A stretch of DNA of 64,000 nucleotides from Hippophae tibetana. Lineage: Eukaryota > Streptophyta > Magnoliopsida > Rosales > Elaeagnaceae. A program made the position numbers and the translations under genes. The stretch covers positions 83,251,816-83,315,815 of the forward strand of contig CM072801.1 of assembly GCA_037013495.1 (NCBI GenBank), given 5' to 3'. A model generated the notes under the pieces. That model saw nothing but the letters and a program-made list of their open reading frames with translations, was not told the origin of the DNA and made no database searches. Below, piece by piece: positions 12,712 through 24,339 of this stretch (positions are counted from its first letter, which is position 1; the number at the start of each line of letters is the position of its first letter).

Positions 12712-14528
12712 CAATAATTGTTGGCCTCGGAATGGAACCTGATTTCTTTACCCAAATTCCATCGTTTACATAACTTATCAAGGGTTTTAAGATTTTGTCG
12801 TAAATTTCCGGTTTACTTACCTTCGATTTGCTTCAATAGAGCTGTCTATGAGATATTGGTTCCGAAAAAGGATTCTTTATTTATTTGGTCATTAAATCTG
12901 TATTCTTCCTAAAAACGTATGGGAGTAGAAACAGAAAGGGTCTAGTTTTCAAAACTTCAAAAATACGAAAACATTTGATGAATCAGACTTCAAACATCAA
13001 ATGACCATAACATTTGATTGGGGTATCGTAACGACTATTATAATATATCAAATCGGAGCTCGTCTCGATCCATACAATAATTGTTGGCCTCGGAATGGAA
13101 CCTGGTTTCTGTACCCAAATTCCATCGCTTACATAACTTATCGAGGGTTTTAATATTTTGTAGTAAATTTCTGGTTTACTTACCTTAGATTTGCTTCAAT
13201 AGAGCTGTCAATGAGATATTGGTTCCGAAAAAGGTTTCTTTATTTATTAGGTCATTAAATCTGTATTCTTCCTAAAAACTTATGGGAGCAGAGACAGAAA
13301 CGGGCTAGTTTTCAAAACTTCAAAAATACGAAAACATTTGATGAATCAGACTTCAAACATCAAATGACCATAACATTTGACTGGGGTATCGTAACGACTA
13401 TTATAATATATCAAATTGAAGCTCGTCTCGATCCTTACAATAATTGTTGGCCTCGGAATGGAACCTGATTTCGGTACCCAAATTCCATCGTTTACATAAC
13501 TTATCGAGGGTTTTAAGATTTTGTCGTAAATTTCCGGTTTACTTACCTTCGATTTCCTTCAATAGAGGTGTCAATGAGATATTGGTTCCGACAAAGGTTT
13601 CTTTATTTATTTGGTCATTAAATCTGTATTCTTTCTAAAAAACTATGGGAGCAGAAAAAGAAAGGTGCTAGTTGTCATAACTTCAAAAATAACAAAACAT
13701 TTGATGAATGAGACTTCCAACATCAAATGACCATAACTTTTAACTGGGGTATCGTAACGACTATTATAATATATCAAAATAGGAGCTCGTCTCGATCCAT
13801 ACAATAATTGTTGGCCTCGGAATGGAACCTGATTTCTTTACCCAAATTCCATCGTTTACATAACTTATCAAGGGTTTTAAGATTTTGTCGTAAATTTCCG
13901 GTTTACTTACCTTCGATTTGCTTCAATAGAGCTGTCAATGAGATATTGGTTCCGACAAAGGTTTCTTTATTTATTTGGTCATTAAATCTGTATTCTTCCT
14001 AAAAAACTATGGGAGCAGAAAAAAGAAAGGTGCTAGTTGTCATAACTTCAAAAATACGAAAACATTTGATGATCAGACTTCCAACATCAAATGACCATAA
14101 CTTTTAACTGGGGTATCGTAACGACTATTATAATATATCAAAATAGGAGCTCGTCTCGATCCATACAATAATTGTTGGCCTCGGAATGGAACCTGATTTC
14201 TTTACCCAAATTCCATCGTTTACATAACTTATCAAGGGTTTTAAGATTTTGTCGTAAATTTCCGGTTTACTTACCTTCGATTTGCTTCAATAGAGCTGTC
14301 AATGAGATATTGGTTCCGACAAAGGTTTCTTTATTTATTTGGTCATTAAATCTGTATTCTTCCTAAAAAACTATGGGAGCAGAAAAAGAAAGGTGCTAGT
14401 TGTCATAACTTCAAAAATAACAAAACATTTGATGAATCAAACTTCCAACATCAAATGACCATCACTTTTGACTGGGGTATCGTAACGACTATTATAATAT
14501 ATCAAATCGGAGCTCGTCTCGATCCAAA
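12712..14528 (+). repeat. Pentamer L'-N-G-L-L inside the 13-mer, copy 2 (1817 bp)
   Basis: Five monomers at 12712, 13075, 13438, 13802 and 14166. The first three match copy 1 at a 1816-bp offset, including the private marks named there. The last two are a normal L1-L2 pair that returns the array to P at 14529, whereas copy 1 continues through L* and H. So the pentamer duplicated inside the longer unit. Confidence 0.88.
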
Positions 14529-16707
14529 CAATAATTGTTGGCCTCGGAATGGAACCTGATTTCTGTACCCAAATTCCATCGCTTACATAACTTATCGAGG
14601 CTTTTAAGATTTTGTCGTAAATTTCCTGTTTACTTACCTTCGATTTGCTTCAATAGAGCTGTAAATGAGATATTGGATCCGACAATGGTTTCTTTATTTA
14701 TTTGGTCATTAAATCTTTATTCTTCCTAAAAATGTATGGGAACAGAAAAAGAAAGGGGCTAGTTTTCAAAACTTCAAAAATACGAAAACATTTGATGATC
14801 AGACTTCCAACATCAAATGACCATAACTTTTAACTTGGGTATCGTAACGACTATTATAATATATCAAAATCGGAGCTCGTCTCGATCCATACAATAATTG
14901 TTGGCCTCGGAATGGAACCTGATTTCTGTACGCAAATTCCATCGCTTACATAACTTATCGAGGCGTTTAAGATTTTGTCGTAAATTTCCGGTTTACTTAC
15001 CTTCGATTTGCTTCAATAGAGCTGTAAATGAGATATTGGATCCGACAATGGTTTCTTTATTTATTTGGTCATTAAATCTGTATTCTTCCTAAAAATGTAT
15101 GGGAACAGAAAAAGAAAGGGGCTAGTTTTCAAAACTTCAAAAATACGAAAACATTTGATGATCAGACTTCCAACATCAAATGACCATAACTTTTAACTGG
15201 GGTATCGTAACGACTATTATAATATATCAAAATAGGAGCTCGTCTCGATCCATACAATAATTGTTGGCCTCGGAATGGAACCTGATTTCTTTACCCAAAT
15301 TCCATCGTTTACATAACTTATCAAGGGTTTTAAGATTTTGTCGTTAATTTCCGGTTTACTTACCTTCGATTTGCTTCAATAGAGCTGTAAATGAGATATT
15401 GGATCCGACAATGGTTTCTTTATTTATTTGGTCATTAAATCTGTATTCTTCCTAAAAATGTATGGGAACAGAAAAAGAAAGGGGCTAGTTTTCAAAACTT
15501 CAAAAATACGAAAACATTTGATGATCAGACTTCCAACATCAAATGACCATAACTTTTAACTTGGGTATCGTAACGACTATTATAATATATCAAAATCGGA
15601 GCTCGTCTTGATCCATACAATAATTGTTGGCCTCGGAATGGAACCTGATTTCTTTACCCAAATTCCATCGTTTACATAACTTATCAAGGGTTTTAAGATT
15701 TTGTCGTAAATTTCCGGTTTACTTACCTTCGATTTGCTTCAATAGAGCTGTCTATGAGATATTGGTTCCGAAAAAGGATTCTTTATTTATTTGGTCATTA
15801 AATCTGTATTCTTCCTAAAAACGTATGGGAGTAGAAACAGAAAGGGTCTAGTTTTCAAAACTTCAAAAATACGAAAACATTTGATGAATCAGACTTCAAA
15901 CATCAAATGACCATAACATTTGATTGGGGTATCGTAACGACTATTATAATATATCAAATCGGAGCTCGTCTCGATCCATACAATAATTGTTGGCCTCGGA
16001 ATGGAACCTGGTTTCTGTACCCAAATTCCATCGCTTACATAACTTATCGAGGGTTTTAATATTTTGTAGTAAATTTCTGGTTTACTTACCTTAGATTTGC
16101 TTCAATAGAGCTGTCAATGAGATATTGGTTCCGAAAAAGGTTTCTTTATTTATTAGGTCATTAAATCTGTATTCTTCCTAAAAACTTATGGGAGCAGAGA
16201 CAGAAACGGGCTAGTTTTCAAAACTTCAAAAATACGAAAACATTTGATGAATCAGACTTCAAACATCAAATGACCATAACATTTGACTGGGGTATCGTAA
16301 CGACTATTATAATATATCAAATTGAAGCTCGTCTCGATCCTTACAATAATTGTTGGCCTCGGAATGGAACCTGATTTCGGTACCCAAATTCCATCGTTTA
16401 CATAACTTATCGAGGGTTTTAAGATTTTGTCGTAAATTTCCGGTTTACTTACCTTCGATTTCCTTCAATAGAGGTGTCAATGAGATATTGGTTCCGACAA
16501 AGGTTTCTTTATTTATTTGGTCATTAAATCTGTATTCTTTCTAAAAAACTATGGGAGCAGAAAAAGAAAGGTGCTAGTTGTCATAACTTCAAAAATAACA
16601 AAACATTTGATGAATGAGACTTCCAACATCAAATAACCATAACTTTTGACTGAGGTATCGTAACGACTATTATAATATATCAAAATCAGAGCTCGTCTCG
16701 ATCCATA
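14529..16707 (+). repeat. 13-mer unit, second copy, first six monomers only (P-R-H-L'-N-G)
   Basis: Monomers start at 14529, 14892, 15255, 15618, 15981 and 16344. They match 9807-11985 at a 4722-bp offset, including the ATTTCCTGTTT and AAATCTTTATTC marks. Toward the end of the last monomer (about 16630) the match stops: CAAATAACC, GACTGAGGTATCG and ATCAGAGCTCG replace CAAATGACC, AACTGGGG and ATAGGAGCTCG. These are the marks that lead into the 10-mer family. Confidence 0.88.
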
Positions 16708-19700
16708 CAATAATTGTTGGCCTCGGAATGGAACCTGATTTCTGTACCCAAATTCCATCGCTTACATAACTTATCGAGGGTTTTAAGATTTTGTGGTAAA
16801 TTTCCGGTTTACTTACCTTCGATTTGCTTCAATAAAGCTGTCTATGAGATATTGGTTCCGAAAAAGGTTGCTTTATTTATTTGGTCATTAAATCTGTATT
16901 CTTCCTAAAAACGTATGGGAGCAGAAACAGAAAGGGGCTATTTTTCAAAACTTCAAAAATACGAAAACATTTGATGAATAAAACTTCAAACATCAAATGA
17001 CCATAACATTTGACTGGGGTATCGTAACGACTATTATAATATATCAAATCGAAGCTCGTCTCGATCCATACAATAATTGTTGGCCTCGGAATGGAACCTG
17101 ATTTCTGTACCCAAATTCCATCGCTTACATAACTTATCGAGGGTTTTAAGATTTTCTCGTAAATTTCCGGTTTACTTACCTTCGATTTGCTTCAATAGAG
17201 CTGTCAATGAGATATTGGTTCCGACAAAGGTTTCTTTATTTATTTGGTCATTAAATCTGTATTCTTCCTAAAAAACTATGGGAGCAGAAAAAGAAAGGTG
17301 CTAGTTGTCATAACTTCAAAAATAACAAAACATTTGATGAATGAGACTACCAACATCAAATAACCATAACTTTTGACTGGGGTATCGTAACGACTATTAT
17401 AATATATCAAAATAGGAGCTCGTCTCGATCCATACAATAATTGTTGGCCTCGGAATGGAACCTGATTTCTGTACCCAAATTCCATCGTTTACATAACTTA
17501 TCGAGGCTTTTAAGATTTTGTCGTAAATTTCCGGTTTACTTACCTTCGATTTGCTTCAATAGAGCTGTCAATGAGATATTGGTTCCGACAAAGGTTTCTT
17601 TATTTATTTGGTCATTAAATCTTTATTCTTCCTAAAAAACTATAGGAGCAGAAAAAGAAAGGTGCTAGTTGTCATAACTTCAAAAATAACAAAATATTTG
17701 ATGAATCAAACTTCCAACATCAAATGACCATAACTTTTGACTGGGGTATCGTAACGACTATTATAATATATCAAATCGAAGCTCGTCTCGATCCATACAA
17801 TAATTGTTGGCCTCGGAATGGAACCTAATTTCTGTACCCAAATTCCATCGCTTACATAACTTATCGAGGGTTTTAAGATTTTGTGGTAAATTTCCGGTTT
17901 ACTTACCTTCGATTTGCTTCAATAGAGCTGTCTATGAGATATTGGTTCCGAAAAAGGTTTCTTTATTTATTTGGTCATTAAATCTGTATTCTTCCTAAAA
18001 ACGTATGGGAGCAGAAACAGAAAGGGGCTAGTTTTCAAAACTTCAAAAATACGAAAACATTTGATGAATCAGACTTCAAACATCAAATGACCATAACATT
18101 TGACTGGGGTATCGTAACGACTATTATAATATATCAAATCGGAGCTCGTCTCGATCCATACAATAATTGTTGGCCTCGGAATGGAACCTGATTTCTGTAC
18201 CCAAATTCCATCGCTTACATAACTTATCGAGGGTTTTAAGATTTTCTCGTAAATTTCCAGTTTACTTACCTTCGATTTGCTTCAATAGAGCTGTCAATGA
18301 GATATTGGTTCCGACAAAGGTTTCTTTATTTATTTGGTCATTAAATCTGTATTCTTCCTAAAAAACTATGGGAGCAGAAAAAGAAAGGTGCTAGTTGTCA
18401 TAACTTCAAAAATAACAAAACATTTGATGAATGAGACTACCAACATCAAATAACCATAACTTTTGACTGAGGTATCGTAACGACTATTATAATATATCAA
18501 AATCGGAGCTCATCTCGATCCATACAATAATTGTTGGCCTCGGAATGGAACCTGATTTCTGTACCCAAATTCCATCGCTTACATAACTTATCGAGGCTTT
18601 TAAGATTTTGTCGTAAATTTCCGGTTTACTTACCTTCGATTTACTTCAATAGAGCTGTCAATGAGATATTGGTTCCGACAAAGGTTTCTTTATTTATTTG
18701 GTCATTAAATCTGTATTCTTCCTAAAAAACTATGGGAGCAGAAAAAGAAAGGTGCTAGTTGTCATAATTTCAAAAATAACAAAAGATTTGATGAATCACA
18801 CTTCCAACATCAAATGACCATAACTTTTGACTGGGGTATCGTAACGACTATTATAATATATCAAATCGAAGCTCGTCTCGATCCATACAATAATTGTTGG
18901 CCTCGGAATGGAACCTAATTTCTGTACCCAAATTCCATCGCTTACATAACTTATCGAGGGTTTTAAGATTTTGTGGTAAATTTCCGGTTTACTTACCTTC
19001 GATTTGCTTCAATAGAGCTGTGTATGAGATATTGGTTCCGAAAAAGGTTTCTTTATTAATTTGGTCATTAAATCTGTATTCTTCCTAAAAACGTATGGGA
19101 GCAGAAACAGAAAGGGGCTAGTTTTCAAAACTTCAAAAATACGAAAACATTTGATGAATCAGACTTCAAACAACAAATGACCATAACATTTGACTGGGGT
19201 ATCGTAACGACTATTATAATATATCAAATCGGAGCTCGTCTCGATCCATACAATAATTGTTGGCCTCGGAATGGAACCAGATTTCTGTACCCAAATTCCA
19301 TCGCTTACATAACTTATCGAGGGTTTTAAGCTTTTCTCGTAAATTTCCAGTTTACTTACGTTCGATTTGCTTCAATAGAGCTGTCAATGAGATATTGGTT
19401 CCGACAAAGGTTTCTTTATTTATTTGGTCATTAAATCTGTATTCTTCCTAAAAAACTATGGGAGCAGAAAAAGAAAGGTGCTAGTTGTCATAACTTCAAA
19501 AATAACAAAACATTTGATGAATGAGACTACCAACATCAAATAACCATAACTTTTGACTGGGGTATCGTAACGACTATTATAATATATCAAAATAGGAGCT
19601 CGTCTCGATCCATACAATAATTGTTGGCCTCGGAATGGAACCTGATTTCTGTACCCAAATTCCATCGTTTACATAACTTATCGAGGCTTTTAAGATTTTG

Positions 19701-20342
19701 TCGTAAATTTCCGGTTTACTTACCTTCGATTTGCTTCAATAGAGCTGTCAATGAGATATTGGTTCCGACAAAGGTTTCTTTATTTATTTGGTCATTAAAT
19801 CTGTATTCTTCCTAAAAAACTATGGGAGCAGAAAAAGAAAGGTGCTAGTTGTCATAACTTCAAAAATAACAAAATATTTGATGAATCAAACTTCCAACAT
19901 CAAATGACCATAACTTTTGACTGGGGTATCGTAACGACTATTATAATATATCAAAATCGGAGCTCGTCTCGATCCATACAATAATTGTTGGCCTCGGAAT
20001 GGAACCTGATTTCTGTACGCAAATTCGATCGCTTACATAACTTATCGAGGCTTTTAAGATTTTGTCGTAAATTTCCGGTTTACTTACCTTCGATTTGCTT
20101 CAAAAGAGCTGTCAATGAGATATTGGTTCCGACAAAGGTTTCTTTATTTATTTGGTCATTAAATCTGTATTCTTTCTAAAAAACTATGGGAGCAGAAAAA
20201 GAAAGGTGCTAGTTGTCATAACTTCAAAAATAACAAAACATTTGATGAATGAGACTTCCAACATCAAATAACCATAACTTTTGACTGAGGTATCGTAACG
20301 ACTATTATAATATATCAAAATCAGAGCTCGTCTCGATCCATA
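16708..20342 (+). repeat. 10-monomer higher-order unit a-b-c-d-e-f-g-h-i-j/G (3635 bp)
   Basis: Monomers start at 16708, 17071, 17435, 17798, 18161, 18525, 18888, 19251, 19615 and 19979. Marks: a, CAATAAAGC and AAGGTTGCTTT; b, ATTTTCTCG; c, TATAGGAGC; d, GGAACCTAATTTC and TTGTGGTAAA; e, TCTCG with TTTCCAGTTT; f, GATTTACTTC; g, GCTGTGTATG and TTTATTAATTTGG; h, GGAACCAGATTTC and TAAGCTTTTC; i, CATCGTTTACAT with GAGGCTTTT; j/G, CAAATTCGATCG with a G-type tail. The same order repeats from 20343 at a 3635-bp offset. Confidence 0.92.
20109..20130 (+). other. Chimeric j'/G monomer junction that turns an 11-mer into a 10-mer
   Basis: The monomer at 19979 begins as j' (CAAATTCGATCG, CTTCAAAAGAGCTG) and ends as G (GGTTCCGAC, ATTCTTTCTAAAAAAC, GACTGAGG). 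The last j'-specific base is at 20109 and the first G-specific one at 20130. In the next unit the j' (23614) and G (23977) monomers are separate neighbours. A crossover between them, one monomer out of register, gives exactly the unit seen here. Confidence 0.8.
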
Positions 20343-23300
20343 CAATAATTGTTGGCCTCGGAATGGAACCTGATTTCTGTACCCAAATTCCATCGCTTAC
20401 ATAACTTATCGAGGGTTTTAAGATTTTGTGGTAAATTTCCGGTTTACTTACCTTCGATTTGCTTCAATAAAGCTGTCTATGAGATATTGGTTCCGAAAAA
20501 GGTTGCTTTATTTATTTGGTCATTAAATCTGTATTCTTCCTAAAAACGTATGGGAGCAGAAACAGAAAGGGGCTATTTTTCAAAACTTCAAAAATACGAA
20601 AACATTTGATGAATAAAACTTCAAACATCAAATGACCATAACATTTGACTGGGGTATCGTAACGACTATTATAATATATCAAATCGAAGCTCGTCTCGAT
20701 CCATACAATAATTGTTGGCCTCGGAATGGAACCTGATTTTTGTACCCAAATTCCATCGCTTACATAACTTATCGAGGGTTTTAAGATTTTCTCGTAAATT
20801 TCCGGTTTACTTACCTTCGATTTGCTTCAATAGAGCTGTCAATGAGATATTGGTTCCGACAAAGGTTTCTTTATTTATTTGGTCATTAAATCTGTATTCT
20901 TCCTAAAAAACTATGGGAGCAGAAAAAGAAAGGTGCTAGTTGTCATAACTTCAAAAATAACAAAACATTTGATGAATGAGACTACCAACATCAAATAACC
21001 ATAACTTTTGACTGGGGTATCGTAACGACTATTATAATATATCAAAATAGGAGCTCGTCTCGATCCATACAATAATTGTTGGCCTCGGAATGGAACCTGA
21101 TTTCTGTACCCAAATTCCATCGTTTACATAACTTATCGAGGCTTTTAAGATTTTGTCGTAAATTTCCGGTTTACTTACCTTCGATTTGCTTCAATAGAGT
21201 TGTCAATGAGATATTGGTTCCGACAAAGGTTTCTTTATTTATTTGGTCATTAAATCTTTATTCTTCCTAAAAAACTATAGGAGCAGAAAAAGAAAGGTGC
21301 TAGTTGTCATAACTTCAAAAATAACAAAATATTTGATGAATCAAACTTCCAACATCAAATGACCATAACTTTTGACTGGGGTATCGTAACGACTATTATA
21401 ATATATCAAATCGAAGCTCGTCTCGATCCATACAATAATTGTTGGCCTCGGAATGGAACCTAATTTCTGTACCCAAATTCCATCGCTTACATAACTTATC
21501 GAGGGTTTTAAGATTTTGTGGTAAATTTCCGGTTTACTTACCTTCGATTTGCTTCAATAGAGCTGTCTATGAGATATTGGTTCCGAAAAAGGTTTCTTTA
21601 TTTATTTGGTCATTAAATCTGTATTCTTCCTAAAAACGTATGGGAGCAGAAACAGAAAGGGGCTAGTTTTCAAAACTTCAAAAATACGAAAACATTTGAT
21701 GAATCAGACTTCAAACATCAAATGACCATAACATTTGACTGGGGTATCGTAACGACTATTATAATATATCAAATCGGAGCTCGTCTCGATCCATACAATA
21801 ATTGTTGGCCTCGGAATGGAACCTGATTTCTGTACCCAAATTCCATCGCTTACATAACTTATCGAGGGTTTTAAGATTTTCTCGTAAATTTCCAGTTTAC
21901 TTACCTTCGATTTGCTTCAATAGAGCTGTCAATGAGATATTGGTTCCGACAAAGGTTTCTTTATTTATTTGGTCATTAAATCTGTATTCTTCCTAAAAAA
22001 CTATGGGAGCAGAAAAAGAAAGGTGCTAGTTGTCATAACTTCAAAAATAACAAAACATTTGATGAATGAGACTACCAACATCAAATAACCATAACTTTTG
22101 ACTGAGGTATCGTAACGACTATTATAATATATCAAAATCGGAGCTCATCTCGATCCATACAATAATTGTTGGCCTCGGAATGGAACCTGATTTCTGTACC
22201 CAAATTCCATCGCTTACATAACTTATCGAGGCTTTTAAGATTTTGTCGTAAATTTCCGGTTTACTTACCTTCGATTTACTTCAATAGAGCTGTCAATGAG
22301 ATATTGGTTCCGACAAAGGTTTCTTTATTTATTTGGTCATTAAATCTGTATTCTTCCTAAAAAACTATGGGAGCAGAAAAAGAAAGGTGCTAGTTGTCAT
22401 AATTTCAAAAATAACAAAAGATTTGATGAATCACACTTCCAACATCAAATGACCATAACTTTTGACTGGGGTATCGTAACGACTATTATAATATATCAAA
22501 TCGAAGCTCGTCTCGATCCATACAATAATTGTTGGCCTCGGAATGGAACCTAATTTCTGTACCCAAATTCCATCGCTTACATAACTTATCGAGGGTTTTA
22601 AGATTTTGTGGTAAATTTCCGGTTTACTTACCTTCGATTTGCTTCAATAGAGCTGTGTATGAGATATTGGTTCCGAAAAAGGTTTCTTTATTAATTTGGT
22701 CATTAAATCTGTATTCTACCTAAAAACGTATGGGAGCAGAAACAGAAAGGGGCTAGTTTTCAAAACTTCAAAAATACGAAAACATTTGATGAATCAGACT
22801 TCAAACAACAAATGACCATAACATTTGACTGGGGTATCGTAACGACTATTATAATATATCAAATCGGAGCTCGTCTCGATCCATACAATAATTGTTGGCC
22901 TCGGAATGGAACCAGATTTCTGTACCCAAATTCCATCGCTTACATAACTTATCGAGGGTTTTAAGCTTTTCTCGTAAATTTCCAGTTTACTTACCTTCGA
23001 TTTGCTTCAATAGAGCTGTCAATGAGATATTGGTTCCGACAAAGGTTTCTTTATTTATTTGGTCATTAAATCTGTATTCTTCCTAAAAAACTATGGGAGC
23101 AGAAAAAGAAAGGTGCTAGTTGTCATAACTTCAAAAATAACAAAACATTTGATGAATGAGACTACCAACATCAAATAACCATAACTTTTGACTGGGGTAT
23201 CGTAACGACTATTATAATATATCAAAATAGGAGCTCGTCTCGATCCATACAATAATTGTTGGCCTCGGAATGGAACCTGATTTCTGTACCCAAATTCCAT

Positions 23301-24339
23301 CGTTTACATAACTTATCGAGGCTTTTAAGATTTTGTCGTAAATTTCCGGTTTACTTACCTTCGATTTGCTTCAATAGAGCTGTCAATGAGATATTGGTTC
23401 CGACAAAGGTTTCTTTATTTATTTGGTCATTAAATCTGTATTCTTCCTAAAAAACTATGGGAGCAGAAAAAGAAAGGTGCTAGTTGTCATAACTTCAAAA
23501 ATAACAAAATATTTGATGAATCAAACTTCCAACATCAAATGACCATAACTTTTGACTGGGGTATCGTAACGACTATTATAATATATCAAAATCGGAGCTC
23601 GTCTCGATCCATACAATAATTGTTGGCCTCGGAATGGAACCTGATTTCTGTACGCAAATTCGATCGCTTACATAACTTATCGAGGCTTTTAAGATTTTGT
23701 CGTAAATTTCCGGTTTACTTACCTTCGATTTGCTTCAAAAGAGCTGTCAATGAGATATTGGTTCTGAAAAAGGTTTCTTTATTTATTTTGTCATTAAATC
23801 TGTATTCTTCCTAAAAACGTATGGGAGCAAAAACAAAAAGGGGCTAGTTTTCAAAACTTCAAAAATATGAAAACATTTGATGAATCAGACTTCAAACATC
23901 AAATGACCATTACATTTGACTGGGGTATCGTAATGACTATTATAATATATCAAATCGAAGCCATCTTGATCCTTACAATAATTGTTGGCCTCGGAATGGA
24001 ACCTGATTTCGGTACCCAAATTCCATCGTTTACATAACTTATCGAGGGTTTTAAGATTTTGACGTAAATTTCCGGTTTACTTACCTTCGATTTCCTTCAA
24101 TAGAGGTGTCAATGAGATATTGGTTCCGACAAAGGTTTCTTTATTTATTTGGTCATTAAATCTGTATTCTTTCTAAAAAACTATGGGAGCAGAAAAAGAA
24201 AGGTGCTAGTTGTCATAACTTCAAAAATAACAAAACATTTGATGAATGAGACTTCCAACATCAAATAACCATAACTTTTGACTGAGGTATCGTAACGACT
24301 ATTATAATATATCAAAATCAGAGCTCGTCTCGATCCATA
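20343..24339 (+). repeat. 11-monomer higher-order unit a-...-i-j'-G (3997 bp)
   Basis: Monomers start at 20343, 20706, 21070, 21433, 21796, 22160, 22523, 22886, 23250, 23614 and 23977. The first nine match a to i of the preceding unit, with only scattered differences such as GATTTTTGTACCC in b and AGAGTTGTC in c. The tenth is j' (GGTTCTGAAAAAGG, AAAAACAAAAAGG) and the eleventh G (GGTACCC, GATTTCCTTCAATAGAGG). It is one monomer longer than its neighbour and looks like the older arrangement. Confidence 0.9.

Larger units (their letters stand above)
9807..14528 (+). repeat. 13-monomer higher-order unit (4722 bp), first copy
   Basis: Monomers start at 9807, 10170, 10533, 10896, 11259, 11622, 11986, 12349, 12712, 13075, 13438, 13802 and 14166, in the order P, R, H, L', N, G, L*, H, L', N, G, L, L. 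H is an L head with GTTAATTTCC and a P-type GGATCC tail. G has GATTTCCTTC and AGAGGTGTC. L* is an L head with a P-type tail. The monomer at 14529 starts the unit again: both P monomers carry ATTTCCTGTTT and AAATCTTTATTC, and by eye I find no difference between them. Within the unit, L'-N-G-L-x occurs twice in tandem. Confidence 0.9.
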
